Part shown: positions 17,985 to 28,081 of the stretch, in pieces
Layout of the letters: every line of letters starts with the position of its first letter
Numbering within the stretch: position 1 is the first letter of the stretch
Source: Winslowiella arboricola
GTDB taxonomy: Bacteria; Pseudomonadota; Gammaproteobacteria; Enterobacterales; Enterobacteriaceae
Direction: 5' to 3'
DNA: 64,000 nt
Assembly (NCBI RefSeq): GCF_025527015.1
Contig: NZ_JAODIM010000043.1
Span: 806,001 to 870,000 of the forward strand
Made by a program: the position numbers and the translations under genes
Notes under the pieces: generated by a model
Database searches by the model: none
What the model saw: the letters and a program-made list of their open reading frames with translations, nothing else
Told to the model about the DNA's origin: nothing

Positions 17985-19421
17985 ATGGGTTTAGCAGAAA
18001 AACCTCAACGCAGGCCGGAGGCGGATGCAGGTGGTGTTTCAGCGGTAGCGCTACTGGTTGCCAGTGCCTTTTTTATGGAGTTTCTTGATGGCACCGTCAT
18101 TGCCACTGCCTTGCCGCAGATGGCAACCGCCTTCGGCGTCTCCGCGGTCGACCTTAATATTGGCATCAGCGCTTATCTGTTAACGCTGGCGGTGCTGATC
18201 CCGGCCAGTGGCTGGGTCGCTGAACGTTTTGGCGGCCGCAATGTGTTCAGCCTTGCGCTGCTGATTTTTACCCTCTCCTCTCTGTTCTGCGGCCTGACGC
18301 ATAACGTCAGCGAATTTGTGCTGATGCGCATTTTGCAGGGAGTCGGCGGCGCGATGATGGTGCCGGTCGGGCGGCTGGTGGTGCTGCGCACCACTAAAAA
18401 AGAGCATCTGATTAAGGCCATCGCCACGTTAACCTGGCCTGCGCTGGTAGCGCCGATTCTCGGTCCGCCGCTGGGCGGGTTTATCACCACCTATGCCAGC
18501 TGGCACTGGATCTTCTTCCTCAATGTTCCGCTGGGCATTATCGCCATCCTGCTGACGCTGCGCATCATGCCGAACCAGAGCGCGGATAAACACCGCCCGT
18601 TTGACGCTATCGGCTTTGTCTCGCTGGGGATCACCATGCTCTGCCTGGTGGCAGGTCTGGAGATGTTTAGTCAGGAAAGTCTGAACCCGGTGACGGCAGT
18701 AACGCTGATTGTGCTGGGTCTGCTGGCGCTGATCTGGGCAGTAAAACATTTGCACCGCTGCCAGACACCGCTTGTGCGCCTTAGCTCGCTGGCGATCCCC
18801 TCCTTTCGCATTACGATGCGCGGCGGTTTTGTGCTGCGCGCCACCATCAGTTCAGCGCCGTTTATGCTGCCGCTGATGTTTCAGGTTGGCTTTGGCATGG
18901 ATGCGTTTCAGGCCGGTACGCTGGTGCTGGCGGTTTTTGCCGGTAATCTGGCGATGAAACCGGCCACCACCCCGCTGATTCACTATTTTGGCTTTAAAAA
19001 ACTGCTGATGGGCAATGGCGTGGTCTGCGTATTATCGCTGCTGGGCTGCGCATTTTTGACGCCAGACTCGCCACCTGTCATTACGCTGTTGCTGCTGTTT
19101 ATCGGCGGCCTGTGTCGCTCAATGCAGTTTACCGCGATCAGTTCGCTGGCCTTTGCCGAGGTGCCGCCGCAGGAGATGAGCTCAGCAAATACGCTGTTCA
19201 GCACCTCATTACAGCTCGCCAGCGGTCTCGGCGTGACGCTGGGGGCGCTCAGTATTCGCACCGGCAGCTGGCTAAGCAGCTGGCTGGGACTTCCCGCCGG
19301 GCGTGGTATGGATTTCAGGCTGGGGTTTGTGGCGATCGCCGTGATAACCGCGTTTGCGCTTTATGACATCAGTAAACTTGCCGCGGATGCGGGGCATAAT
19401 ATTTCCGGTAAGAGCCAATAA
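17985..19421 (+). CDS. DHA2-family (14-TM) MFS multidrug exporter
   Basis: A 478-residue membrane protein. Motif FMEFLDGTVIATALPQMA in the first helix (D and T conserved in DHA2), ERFGGRNVFSLALLIFT in loop 2-3 and the motif-C-like PALVAPILGPPLGGFI identify a drug:H+ antiporter of the EmrB/HsrA type. Length and the number of hydrophobic segments fit 14 helices. A membrane-fusion partner (EmrA-like) is absent, as for HsrA/MdtD-type proteins. AGAGGGTG precedes the ATG. It stands alone; its drug spectrum cannot be inferred. Confidence 0.85.
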   Translation: MGLAEKPQRRPEADAGGVSAVALLVASAFFMEFLDGTVIATALPQMATAFGVSAVDLNIGISAYLLTLAVLIPASGWVAERFGGRNVFSLALLIFTLSSLFCGLTHNVSEFVLMRILQGVGGAMMVPVGRLVVLRTTKKEHLIKAIATLTWPALVAPILGPPLGGFITTYASWHWIFFLNVPLGIIAILLTLRIMPNQSADKHRPFDAIGFVSLGITMLCLVAGLEMFSQESLNPVTAVTLIVLGLLALIWAVKHLHRCQTPLVRLSSLAIPSFRITMRGGFVLRATISSAPFMLPLMFQVGFGMDAFQAGTLVLAVFAGNLAMKPATTPLIHYFGFKKLLMGNGVVCVLSLLGCAFLTPDSPPVITLLLLFIGGLCRSMQFTAISSLAFAEVPPQEMSSANTLFSTSLQLASGLGVTLGALSIRTGSWLSSWLGLPAGRGMDFRLGFVAIAVITAFALYDISKLAADAGHNISGKSQ

Positions 19422-19655
19422 CCCCCCAGGCCCGGTTTAGCGAGCTTCTGTCACTTCTTTTCTCGGCACTCACGAATTTTCACATCAGCCTGTGATGCCC
19501 TTTCACACCACAACAGAATTATATTTGTTTAAAATCAATCAAATGAATCATTATTTATTTATCTGGCCGTGTGACTGTTTGTGAGAAGCATCATATGAAT
19601 GTGAAGATAACTGCTGAATAATATGCTCAATTTATAACCACTACAGGAGCGGGCG

Positions 19656-20462
19656 ATGATCCCCGATCAGCGGCGTGATTTTATCTATCGCTATGTTCAT
19701 GAGAAAAATGTCGCCTCTTTTAATGAGCTGGCGGAACTGATGAACGTTTCGCATATGACGGTGCGGCGTGACATCCAGTTACTGGAGGAAGAAGGCAAAG
19801 TGGTGGCGATTAATGGCGGAGTAAAGCTGAATAACCTGCTAAAGATTGAGCTGCCCTGGCGCGAAAAAGCGCTGCTGCATCATGAGGTAAAGCGCAATAT
19901 GGGCGCGCTGGCGGCAATGCTGATCGAGCCGGGGCAGACACTCTATCTTGATGCCGGCACCTCGCTGTTTGAGGTTGCGAAAGCGGTGGCGGCCAGTAAC
20001 TGTTTTAACCTGACGGTGGTCACTAACGATTTCTCCATCAGCCACTATCTGATGGATATGCCGCATATCACGCTTTACCACACCGGCGGTCTCGTGGATC
20101 AACGTAACCGCTCCTGCCTTGGCAAAAGCGCCGCCAGTTTTCCTCGCACCATTAATATCGATGTCGCGTTTCTCAGCTCCTCCTCCTGGGATCTTGAGCG
20201 CGGGATGTCGACACCCAGCGAAGGCAAAGCCTCGGTAAAAGAGGCGGTGCTGAATGTCTCGCGACGGCGCGTGCTGGTTTCAGATAGCAGTAAATTTGGC
20301 AAATATGGCATGTTCCATATCTGCGCGCTGGACCGACTGACGGATATTATTTGCGACCAGCAATTACCGTTTAATGTGCAGCAGGAAATCACTCTGCTGG
20401 CAATTAAATTGCATCTGGTTGCTGCCGGTAAGGAGGTAATACAGAGTAAAACGGGTCGTTAA
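19656..20462 (+). CDS. DeoR-family transcriptional regulator
   Basis: A 268-residue regulator with an N-terminal DeoR helix-turn-helix (FNELAELMNVSHMTVRRDIQLLEEEGKV, about residues 20-50; only key part cited) and a C-terminal sugar-phosphate/CoA-transferase-like sensor with YLDAGTSLFEVAK and LVSDSSKFGK, the usual ligand site. AGGAG lies seven bases before the ATG. It leads the BKACE cluster on the same strand, 40 bases upstream, so it is probably the local, autoregulated repressor or activator. The inducer is unknown. Confidence 0.88.
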   Translation: MIPDQRRDFIYRYVHEKNVASFNELAELMNVSHMTVRRDIQLLEEEGKVVAINGGVKLNNLLKIELPWREKALLHHEVKRNMGALAAMLIEPGQTLYLDAGTSLFEVAKAVAASNCFNLTVVTNDFSISHYLMDMPHITLYHTGGLVDQRNRSCLGKSAASFPRTINIDVAFLSSSSWDLERGMSTPSEGKASVKEAVLNVSRRRVLVSDSSKFGKYGMFHICALDRLTDIICDQQLPFNVQQEITLLAIKLHLVAAGKEVIQSKTGR

Positions 20463-20502
20463 TTCCACTAAAAATAATTCATCTCTGTACCGGAGGAATA
20501 AA

Positions 20503-21315
20503 ATGTCGGATAACGTCATTATCTCGCTGGCGCCGGTTGCCGCGGACTGTCCGCGCGTCATACCTGCAGAACTTGCCGAAGAAATACTGGGCTGCACCGA
20601 TTATGGCGCGGCAATTGTGCATTTACATGTCCGCGACCAGCAAGGCCGTCTGACGCCAGATACCCGCGATTTCGCTGCCACTATCGCGCCGCTGATCGCG
20701 CAATCCGGGCTGATTATTCAGGCCTCAACCGGTGGCGTATCGGCGATGTCGATTGCACAACGCTGCGCGCCGCTGGAGTGCGCCGGGGTTGAGATGGCTT
20801 CACTGAATGTTGGCTCAGTAAATCTTGGCGATCAGGTCTATTTTAATCCCACGCCGGATGTGGAATATTGCGCGCGCAATATTGTAGAACGCAATATTAT
20901 TCCTGAATTTGAAGTATTCGAAATCGGCATGATTAATAACATTGTCGCGCTGCAACAGAAAATTAAGTTTAAAACACCGATGTTGTTGAATATCGTTCTC
21001 GGTCATCGCGGCACGACGCCCGCTTCCATTGAGGCGTTAATTGCCATGCGCAGTATGATCCCGCCCGGTGCTTTATGGGGCATCACCCATTTTGGTCGTG
21101 GTAATTTCGATATTATCGCCGCCGCCGTCGCGCTGGGCGCCAGTGAAGTCAGAATCGGATTCGAGGACAGTGATTATATTAATGCCAGCGAGAAAGTTGC
21201 GCATAACTTTCGTCTGGTAGAAAAACTGGCAAATATTATTTATGGCATGGATAAAAACGTCGCCAGCCCTGCTCTTGCGCGTCAGATGCTGAATATTCCA
21301 CAACGGCAACGCTAA
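20503..21315 (+). CDS. BKACE family beta-keto acid cleavage enzyme (DUF849)
   Basis: A 270-residue TIM-barrel enzyme of the beta-keto acid cleavage family (type enzyme Kce, 3-keto-5-aminohexanoate cleavage). These convert a beta-keto acid plus acetyl-CoA into acetoacetate and a new acyl-CoA. The zinc ligands are in place: IVHLHVRD gives H40 and H42, and VRIGFED gives E221. The start has GGAGGAATAAA, a strong ribosome site. It is followed by a BASS transporter, a GlcG/HbpS-like protein and an Asp/Glu-racemase-like protein. BKACE members use many beta-keto acids (for example dehydrocarnitine, 5-hydroxy-3-oxohexanoate), and the substrate here is not predictable. Confidence 0.9.
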   Translation: MSDNVIISLAPVAADCPRVIPAELAEEILGCTDYGAAIVHLHVRDQQGRLTPDTRDFAATIAPLIAQSGLIIQASTGGVSAMSIAQRCAPLECAGVEMASLNVGSVNLGDQVYFNPTPDVEYCARNIVERNIIPEFEVFEIGMINNIVALQQKIKFKTPMLLNIVLGHRGTTPASIEALIAMRSMIPPGALWGITHFGRGNFDIIAAAVALGASEVRIGFEDSDYINASEKVAHNFRLVEKLANIIYGMDKNVASPALARQMLNIPQRQR

Positions 21316-21337
21316 TTACTCGCTAAGGAAATACGCT

Positions 21338-22678
21338 ATGACCATTTATTCCGTTATCCATAAAACTGGTTTAGGCATCAGCAGCCTTGGTGGCGCACTG
21401 GCGTTGGTGGGCGCCATGGTGCAGACGCCTGCCATCTGGCAGCCAGGGCTGGTGATGCTTAGCGCGGGTTTTGCCGTCGGCGCAGGCTACTGGCAGGCGC
21501 TACGCAGTTATCAGTTTACGCTGTGGATTATTGCCGGTTTTGTTGCCGCCATGACTTACGCCAGCGGTCTGATTATCTGGGGAGGATTTAATATTACCCA
21601 TAAATGGATCGTGTTCCTGGTGATTCAGCTGACGATGTTCAGTATGGGCACCAAACTGACTATTCAGGATTTTATCGGCGTCGCCAGAATGCCGTGGGCG
21701 GTATTTATCGGCACCTTCTGCCACTTTGTCATTATGCCGTTGCTCGGTTTTTCCATCACCCTGCTGTTTAATTTTCCGCCGGAAGTGGCGGTCGGCATTC
21801 TGCTGATTGGCGCCTGTCCCAGCGGTTTATCCTCGACGGTGATGGTGTATATCGCTAATGCCAATCTGGCGCTTGCCGTCTCGATTGCCGCCGTCTCGAC
21901 CCTCGCGGCCACCTTTATGACGCCGTTGTGGGTGAAACTGCTGGCAGGCTCGATGATCGATATCAAACTCACCGCGATGGTGATGGATGTGGTGAAGATT
22001 GTGCTGATTCCGATTGGTGCCGCCATCCTGCATGACTATCTGCAAAGCTATGCCAGCTTGCGCGGCAGACGCATCGTTCAGGGGCTGGCGGCGATCTGCG
22101 CCCTGTGGCTGATATTGATGATTGCCGGTGGCTGGGATCAGCTGTTCGCCGACGCCAGTGCGGACAGTCAGATGTATGCGGTGGTACTGAATTTTGCTGC
22201 CGGCGGCATTATCTGGGCGCTGTTCTACAACTGGCTGCACAGCCGTTCGGCAAAGGTGCAAATAATGATGCCGACCCTGTCGATGATGGGGATTATTTTC
22301 TTCACCACTACCGCGGCGGCGGCCGGTCGCGACAATCTGTTACAGGTTGGCTTTCTGCTCTGTTTCGCCATGCTGCTGCACAATCTTGGCGGCTTCCTGA
22401 TCGGTTATCTGATGAGCCGCTGGCTGTTCCGCATGGATGTCCAGTCGGCGCGCACCGTCGCCTTTGAAGTTGGCTTACAGAACGGCGGCATGGCCTCCGG
22501 ACTGGCGGCGGCAATGGGTAAACTGGCGACCGTCGGTCTGGCGTCGGCGGTGATGACGCCGCTGGGTAATGTCAGCGGTTCGCTGTTAGCCAATTACTGG
22601 CGAAAAAAAGATGCGCGACTGGCAGTTGCTGCGCATACCCGCTCCGCAGAGCAGCTCTCAAAAGGATCACCCTTATGA
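21338..22678 (+). CDS. BASS-type (bile acid:sodium symporter family) transporter with N-terminal extension
   Basis: A 446-residue polytopic membrane protein. From about residue 85 it follows the BASS fold (FLVIQLTMFSMGTKLTIQDF, key part MFSMGTKL; LIGACPSGLSSTVMVYIA; FEVGLQNGGMASGLAAAMG), where ACPSG and the ExGxQN segment are the discontinuous substrate-site helices. About 80 residues with two to three extra membrane segments precede this, longer than the usual 310-330. It lies 23 bases after the BKACE gene and its stop overlaps the next start, so it probably imports the organic acid degraded by this cluster. Confidence 0.82.
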   Translation: MTIYSVIHKTGLGISSLGGALALVGAMVQTPAIWQPGLVMLSAGFAVGAGYWQALRSYQFTLWIIAGFVAAMTYASGLIIWGGFNITHKWIVFLVIQLTMFSMGTKLTIQDFIGVARMPWAVFIGTFCHFVIMPLLGFSITLLFNFPPEVAVGILLIGACPSGLSSTVMVYIANANLALAVSIAAVSTLAATFMTPLWVKLLAGSMIDIKLTAMVMDVVKIVLIPIGAAILHDYLQSYASLRGRRIVQGLAAICALWLILMIAGGWDQLFADASADSQMYAVVLNFAAGGIIWALFYNWLHSRSAKVQIMMPTLSMMGIIFFTTTAAAAGRDNLLQVGFLLCFAMLLHNLGGFLIGYLMSRWLFRMDVQSARTVAFEVGLQNGGMASGLAAAMGKLATVGLASAVMTPLGNVSGSLLANYWRKKDARLAVAAHTRSAEQLSKGSPL

Positions 22679-23094
22679 TGACGTTAACGTTACAGCAAGC
22701 GCGGCAGGCGGTGGAACATGCCCTCCAGCTGGCGCAGACCGATTATCAGCAGCGTGCGCTAAGTGTGGCGGTATGTGACGCCAGTGGTGAGTTGCTGAGT
22801 TTCGCGCGGATGGATCAGGCGAAGTTGCTGACTATCGCACTGACGCAGCAGAAAGCGCGCACCAGCAGCCGTCTCGGTTGCACCACGCAGGCATTTTTAC
22901 AGCGTCTGCAACAGGAGCAACTGGATATCGGCTGGTTTGCCGATCCGCATTTCACCGCCCTGCCCGGCGGCGTGCCGGTGCTTCGCGATGGCAAGTGTCT
23001 TGGCGCTGTGGCAGTCGGTGGCCTGTCGGCACGGGAGGATCATGATGCGGCAACCGCGGTGGTCGCCTTTATCAGTCAGGAGCGTGCCCAATGA
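22675..23094 (+). CDS. GlcG/HbpS family protein (DUF336)
   Basis: A 139-residue protein of the GlcG/HbpS family, small homo-oligomers often encoded beside organic-acid catabolic genes; HbpS binds heme. The family pattern is visible: LQQARQAVEHALQ, SVAVCDASGELLSFARMD, KARTS, FTALPGGVPVL and AVGGLSAREDHDAA. Two adjacent ATGs occur (22675 and 22678); the first overlaps the transporter stop. It also overlaps the racemase-like gene by four bases. Its biochemical role is unknown even in well-studied relatives. Confidence 0.82.
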   Translation: MMTLTLQQARQAVEHALQLAQTDYQQRALSVAVCDASGELLSFARMDQAKLLTIALTQQKARTSSRLGCTTQAFLQRLQQEQLDIGWFADPHFTALPGGVPVLRDGKCLGAVAVGGLSAREDHDAATAVVAFISQERAQ

Positions 23095-23744
23095 AAAAAG
23101 TTGCCATGTTTCACACCAGCTCAGCCACGCTGGCGCTGATGCAGCAGTTAACCAGCGATATTATGCCGCAGGTGGACGTGATGCATCTGATTGAAGAGTC
23201 GATGATTAAGCAGGTAATGAAAGCCGGTGGCGTCACGCCATCAATCAGCGCCCGCATCGCCGGTTATATCCGAATTGCGGAAAAAGCCGACTGCGATATC
23301 TTTATCACCGCCTGCTCTTCCATAGGTGCGGCGGTGGAGCAGTGCCAGTTTATGACCGGCCTGCAACTGGCACGTATCGACAGTGCGATGGTGGATAGCG
23401 CGATTCAGCATGGCGGGCGTATCACCGTGCTGGCGACGGTAGCGACGACCCTGAGACCGACCCTCGCGTATCTGGAACGTAAAGTGCAGCAGAGCGAACA
23501 GCCGCTGACAATCCGCTCGCTGCTGATGGAGGAGGCCTTCCATGCGCTGTTGCAGGGCGATACCTTCCGGCATGATCAGATAGTGGCTGAAGGACTGAAC
23601 AATGCTTTTGCCGATGCTGATGTGGTGATGCTTGCGCAGGCATCAATGGCGCGCGTGCTGCAACAGCTGCCGCCACCGCCGGTAGCGGTGCTCACCTCGC
23701 CTGAAAGCGGCGTTCGCTGGCTTAAAACGCAGGCAGAAGCCTGA
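23091..23744 (+). CDS. Asp/Glu racemase superfamily protein
   Basis: A 217-residue member of the Asp/Glu/hydantoin racemase superfamily. The first cysteine is in FITACSSIGAA (C80 region), followed by the superfamily-like RIDSAMVDSAI and ITVLATVATTLRPTL. Where two-cysteine racemases have the second Cys, here the text reads VMLAQASMARVL, with Ala. A one-cysteine enzyme, such as a decarboxylase or cis-trans isomerase (arylmalonate decarboxylase, maleate isomerase types), is thus as likely as a racemase. It is the last gene of the BKACE unit and starts inside the previous stop (ATGA). Confidence 0.75.
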   Translation: MKKVAMFHTSSATLALMQQLTSDIMPQVDVMHLIEESMIKQVMKAGGVTPSISARIAGYIRIAEKADCDIFITACSSIGAAVEQCQFMTGLQLARIDSAMVDSAIQHGGRITVLATVATTLRPTLAYLERKVQQSEQPLTIRSLLMEEAFHALLQGDTFRHDQIVAEGLNNAFADADVVMLAQASMARVLQQLPPPPVAVLTSPESGVRWLKTQAEA

Positions 23745-23789
23745 TGCCACGCGAGGACGTAATGCGGGCATTGTGATACTGGTGATTTT

Positions 23790-23813
23790 ATGGGCGGTGA
23801 GAACGCCGCCCAT
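23790..23813. terminator. Hairpin between the BKACE cluster and lldD
   Basis: ATGGGCGGTG pairs with CGCCGCCCAT (ten pairs, one G-T) around AGAA. It lies between two convergent units, 45 bases after the racemase-like stop. A clear T-run is missing. Confidence 0.45.
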
Positions 23814-23908
23814 GCCGAGGCCGATACGCATCTGACCTTATGGATGTATCATTTCCATGCGGATATTTTGTTAATTAAATCAATACGGATAAACAAATCA
23901 CACAGCAG

Positions 23909-25051
23909 TTACTGTGGCAATCCCACCAGCGAATGCCGGCCAATATCCGCGATCGACTTCGCACCGGTCAGGGTCATCGCCACCCGCATCTCTTTTTCAA
24001 ACAGCTCCAGCAGATTCACCACTCCTGCTTCACCGGCGGTAGCCAGCGCATAGACAAAGGCGCGCCCCAGCAGAACGCTGTCGGCGCCCAGCGCAATCAT
24101 CCGCACCACGTCGAGACCGCTGCGAATACCGGAGTCCGCCAGTATCGTAATGTCCCCTTTTACCGCATCCGCAATCGCTGGCAACGCACGGGCGGTTGAC
24201 AGCACGCCGTCCAACTGACGGCCACCGTGGTTCGACACCACAATACCGTCAGCGCCAAATCGCACTGCGTCTTTCGCGTCTTCCGCATCAAGAATGCCCT
24301 TGATAATCATCGGCCCCTGCCAGAATTCGCGGATCCACTCGAGATCTTTCCAGCTAATCGACGGGTCAAAATTCGCCCCTAACCAGCCAATATAATCCTC
24401 CAGCGTGGTCGGCTGGCCGCGATAAGCGGACACATTGCCAAGATCGTGCGGCTTACCGTGTAAACCGACATCCCACGCCCACTGCGGATGGGTTATCGCC
24501 TGTAAGATGCGGCGCGAAGCAGCGTTAGCGCCACTCATCCCGGAATGCGCATCACGGTAGCGCGCGCCCGGCACCGGCATATCGACGGTAAATACCAGCG
24601 TTTTCACCCCGGCAGCCTGAGCGCGCTCCAGCGCATTGCGCATAAAGCCACGATCTTTCAGGACATACAGCTGGAACCACATCGGACGGTCGATGGCGGG
24701 TGCCACCTCTTCAATCGGACAGACGGAAACCGTGGAGAGCGTAAAAGGAATCCCCTTGCGCGCCGCCGCGCGCGCCGCCTGCACCTCGCCGCGACGCGCA
24801 TACATCCCGGTCAGGCCGACAGGCGCCAGCACCAGCGGCATCGCCAGTTTTTCGCCAAACAGCGTGGTTTCAAGGCTGAGATCCGCCATATTTTTCAGCA
24901 CCCGCTGGCGCAGGGCAATATCGGCTAAATCGGCGGTGTTACGCCTGAGGGTGTGTTCACTGTAAGCGCCGCCATCAATGTAATGAAACAGAAATGGCGG
25001 CAACCTGCGCCTGGCGGCGGCACGGTAATCCGTAGAAGCAGAAATGATCAT
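23909..25051 (-). CDS. lldD: FMN-dependent L-lactate dehydrogenase (LldD)
   Basis: A 380-residue membrane-associated flavoenzyme that oxidises L-lactate to pyruvate and passes electrons to quinone. It starts with the E. coli-like [19 protein letters not shown] and carries YMDGG-type [42 protein letters not shown], and the active-site [14 protein letters not shown] with catalytic His and Arg. It is about 16 residues shorter than E. coli LldD at the C-terminus. The usual partners lldP and lldR are absent, so it is a solitary gene next to the nitrate reductase operon, where lactate could be an electron donor. Confidence 0.95.
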   Translation of the reverse strand: MIISASTDYRAAARRRLPPFLFHYIDGGAYSEHTLRRNTADLADIALRQRVLKNMADLSLETTLFGEKLAMPLVLAPVGLTGMYARRGEVQAARAAARKGIPFTLSTVSVCPIEEVAPAIDRPMWFQLYVLKDRGFMRNALERAQAAGVKTLVFTVDMPVPGARYRDAHSGMSGANAASRRILQAITHPQWAWDVGLHGKPHDLGNVSAYRGQPTTLEDYIGWLGANFDPSISWKDLEWIREFWQGPMIIKGILDAEDAKDAVRFGADGIVVSNHGGRQLDGVLSTARALPAIADAVKGDITILADSGIRSGLDVVRMIALGADSVLLGRAFVYALATAGEAGVVNLLELFEKEMRVAMTLTGAKSIADIGRHSLVGLPQ

Positions 25052-25149
25052 CGACTCTCCTGACTATGATGCTAAGCCAGCAAGTGTAGCCGATAAAAAC
25101 GCTGCCAAATCAAACCTGTGCCGCAACCCGAAAAAAATGCGCCATCGTC

Positions 25150-25827
25150 TTAGCGACGATTACGCACCAGCTGGTAGCGGCGGGTCAGATACTCCACCGG
25201 CGCGCTCCAGATATGCACCAGCCGGCAGAAAGGAAACAGCAGGAACAGTGTCATTCCCAGCACCATATGCACGCGGAATATCCACGCCACACCGTCAAGA
25301 TGCGCGGAAGCGCCGCCCTGAAAGGTCACCACCGCCTGTGCCCAGCCCACCAGCTTCATCATCTCGCTGCCATCCATATGCTGCGCGGAGAACGGAATGG
25401 TCAGCAGGCCAAGGCTCGCCTGGATTACCAGCAGCGTCAGGATACCGATATCGCCAAAACTGCTGGTGGCGCGCACCCGGACATGAGTCAGGCGGCGTTT
25501 CAGCAACAGCGCGCCGCCAACCAGCGTCAGCAGCCCACAGAAGCCACCAGCAATCATCGCCAGTTTTTGTTTCACCTCAACCGGCAGAAAAGCTTCATAC
25601 ATCCAGTGGGGCGTCAGCATGCCAACAATATGGCCGAAAAAGATGCCGATAATACCGATGTGGAACAGATTTGACGCCAGCCGCATGCCCTTTTTATCCA
25701 GCATCTGGCTGGAACCGGCACGCCAGCTGTATTGGCCGTAGTCATAACGTAGCCAGCTGCCTACCAGAAATACCGTTCCCGCCAGATACGGGTAAATATC
25801 AAAAAAGAAGCTTGTGAGAAAATGCAT
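25150..25827 (-). CDS. narI: Respiratory nitrate reductase gamma subunit, cytochrome b (NarI)
   Basis: A 225-residue membrane subunit with five hydrophobic helices that takes electrons from quinol through two b hemes to NarH. Heme ligands are expected in [18 protein letters not shown] (two His, key part) and [23 protein letters not shown] (two His, key part). The length equals E. coli NarI. It is the last gene of narGHJI, two bases after narJ. It anchors NarGH on the inner face of the membrane. Confidence 0.96.
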   Translation of the reverse strand: MHFLTSFFFDIYPYLAGTVFLVGSWLRYDYGQYSWRAGSSQMLDKKGMRLASNLFHIGIIGIFFGHIVGMLTPHWMYEAFLPVEVKQKLAMIAGGFCGLLTLVGGALLLKRRLTHVRVRATSSFGDIGILTLLVIQASLGLLTIPFSAQHMDGSEMMKLVGWAQAVVTFQGGASAHLDGVAWIFRVHMVLGMTLFLLFPFCRLVHIWSAPVEYLTRRYQLVRNRR

Positions 25828-25829
25828 AA

Positions 25830-26552
25830 TCAGCTCCGGGTTCCACGTGTGGTGGCCTGCGCCACGTCAAGATATTGCGGCGCAACTGCAGCGGCGAAAC
25901 GACGCTGATGCGCCGTCTGCTGCGCGGATGCGCACCCCTGTTCGCCGAGAAACGTCACCTGTTCCTCTTCCCATACTGCATCCAGCGCCTGCGGAGTATC
26001 GTCACGCGCTTCGCGGGCGATCTGCGTCTGCAGTGACGCCTGTTCCACTTCGCTGCCGGAGAGAGAGATCAGCGTGGCGAACAGCTGGGCATAATGGTTG
26101 TCCCGCTGCTCCAGACGCGCCTTCAGCAGCGCCAGAATCGGCAAAATATCCTGCAGGCCAGTACGGGCGCGCTCATCACTGCCGTGCGCAAGGTATTCGA
26201 GGTAAAGCGGTAAAAAATCCGGCAACTCTTTTGCATCCAGCTCCAGTCCGTCAGCGCGATACTGATCCAGCAGATCGACCATCGCCTGGCCGCGATCGCG
26301 CGATTCGCCATGCACATGCTCAAACAGCAGCAGCGAGGTGGCGCGGCCACGGTCAAACAACTCGCCGTATTCCGCCTGCCGGTCCAGTAGCGGCCGCGCG
26401 CATAAGCCGCTAATAAACTGCATCAGCCGGGCGCTGTGTTGCAGATTCAGTTCGCTGACGCTTTCCAGCGCCTCCAGCAGCTCCTGCCGGTGGTCAAACA
26501 GCGCCTGATCCGGGTAATCCAGCAGGCGGGCAATCACACGCAGCGCGATCAT
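25830..26552 (-). CDS. narJ: Nitrate reductase molybdenum cofactor assembly chaperone (NarJ)
   Basis: A 240-residue all-helical TorD/NarJ-family chaperone needed for cofactor insertion into NarG and for membrane attachment; it is not part of the final enzyme. The opening [18 protein letters not shown] and the conserved [13 protein letters not shown] segment identify it. It overlaps narH by four bases (ATGA), as in E. coli, which couples its synthesis to the structural subunits. Confidence 0.95.
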   Translation of the reverse strand: MIALRVIARLLDYPDQALFDHRQELLEALESVSELNLQHSARLMQFISGLCARPLLDRQAEYGELFDRGRATSLLLFEHVHGESRDRGQAMVDLLDQYRADGLELDAKELPDFLPLYLEYLAHGSDERARTGLQDILPILALLKARLEQRDNHYAQLFATLISLSGSEVEQASLQTQIAREARDDTPQALDAVWEEEQVTFLGEQGCASAQQTAHQRRFAAAVAPQYLDVAQATTRGTRS

Positions 26553-28081
26553 GATGCGTCTCCCCGTTTACCGATATCAATGGCATCAATACGGCGGCTG
26601 TTAAACAGATTGAATCTGCTGTCGCTGCCGTGGCAGCCGTCGCCAAAACTAAAGCCACAGCCCCGACTTTCCGGGAAGGCTTCACGCGCCAGCTCGCGAT
26701 GGCTGGAAGGCACCACAAAACGATCTTCGTAGTTGGCAATTGCCAGATAGCGATACATCTCCTGCGCCTGCGCTTCGCTCAGCCCGACCTGCTCCAGTGC
26801 GCGGGTATCGCAGACCCCTTCCACGGTTTCCGCACGCTTGTAGTGGCGCATCGCCAGCATCCGTTTTAGCGCCAGCACTACCGGTTCACACTCCCCGGCG
26901 GTCAGCAGATTAGCAAGGTACTGCACCGGGATACGCAAGCTCTCCACGTCTGGCAATACGCCGCTGTGCGCCAGCTGACCGGCATCAGCCACCGACTGAA
27001 TCGGCGATAACGGCGGCACATACCACACCATTGGCAGGGTGCGATATTCCGGGTGTAACGGCAGCGCCAGCTTCCATTCCATTGCCATTTTATATACCGG
27101 CGAGCGCTGCGCGGCGTCGATCACGCTCTGCGGCACGCCGTCGGCCAGCGCCTGGGCGATAACCAGCGGATCGTTCGGATCGAGGAAAATATCCCTCTGG
27201 CTCTGGTACAGCGCTTTCTCATCTTCCACCGCCGCGGCCTGTTCGATACGGTCGGCGTCGTACAGCAGCACGCCAAGATAGCGAATACGACCGACACAGG
27301 TTTCGGAACAGACGGTAGGCTGACCCGCTTCAATCCGCGGATAGCAGAAAATACATTTTTCCGATTTACCGCTTTTCCAGTTGAAGTAGATTTTTTTGTA
27401 CGGGCAGCCGGTCAGGCACATACGCCAGCCCCGGCATTTATCCTGATCGATCAGCACAATGCCATCTTCGCCACGCTTATAGATGGCGCCGCTGGGACAG
27501 GTCGCCACGCAGGCCGGATTAAGACAGTGTTCGCACAGGCGCGGCAGATACATCATAAAAGTGTGTTCAAACTGCCCGTACATCTCCTTCTGGATATTGT
27601 CGAAGTTTTTATCCGCGCTGCGTTTGGAAAACTCGCCGCCGAGGATCTCTTCCCAGTTGGGGCCATTTTCGATCTTCTTCATCCGCTGACCGGTGATCAG
27701 CGAGCGCGGACGCGCCACCGGCTGATGCTTACCGGCCGGGGCGTTATGCAGATGCTGATAGTCGTAATCGAACGGCTCATAGTAATCATCGAGCGCCGGG
27801 ACGTCCGGGTTGGCAAAAATCTTCGACAGCACACTGACCCGGTTGCCCATGCGCGGCTCCAGCCTGCCGTTGATTTTGCGGATCCAGCCCCCTTTCCACT
27901 TCTGCTGATCTTCCCAGGCGTGCGGATAACCGACGCCAGGCTTGCTTTCGACATTATTAAACCAGGCGTACTCCATCCCTTCGCGGCTGGTCCAGACGTT
28001 TTTACAGGTCACCGAACAGGTATGGCAGCCGATACATTTGTCGAGGTTTAACACCATGCCGACTTGCGAGCGAATTTTCAT
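26549..28081 (-). CDS. narH: Respiratory nitrate reductase beta subunit, iron-sulfur (NarH)
   Basis: A 510-residue electron-transfer subunit. Four cysteine clusters are visible: CIGCHTCSVTCKNVW near residue 16, CEHCLNPACVATCPSG near 184, CRGWRMCLTGCPYK with Trp in place of one Cys (the 3Fe-4S site typical of NarH), and CIFCYPRIEAGQPTVCSETC (key cysteines cited). A longer frame starts at 28111, but the ATG at 28081 gives the family N-terminus MKIRSQVGMVLNLDKC and overlaps the narG stop by four bases. Confidence 0.96.
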   Translation of the reverse strand: MKIRSQVGMVLNLDKCIGCHTCSVTCKNVWTSREGMEYAWFNNVESKPGVGYPHAWEDQQKWKGGWIRKINGRLEPRMGNRVSVLSKIFANPDVPALDDYYEPFDYDYQHLHNAPAGKHQPVARPRSLITGQRMKKIENGPNWEEILGGEFSKRSADKNFDNIQKEMYGQFEHTFMMYLPRLCEHCLNPACVATCPSGAIYKRGEDGIVLIDQDKCRGWRMCLTGCPYKKIYFNWKSGKSEKCIFCYPRIEAGQPTVCSETCVGRIRYLGVLLYDADRIEQAAAVEDEKALYQSQRDIFLDPNDPLVIAQALADGVPQSVIDAAQRSPVYKMAMEWKLALPLHPEYRTLPMVWYVPPLSPIQSVADAGQLAHSGVLPDVESLRIPVQYLANLLTAGECEPVVLALKRMLAMRHYKRAETVEGVCDTRALEQVGLSEAQAQEMYRYLAIANYEDRFVVPSSHRELAREAFPESRGCGFSFGDGCHGSDSRFNLFNSRRIDAIDIGKRGDAS

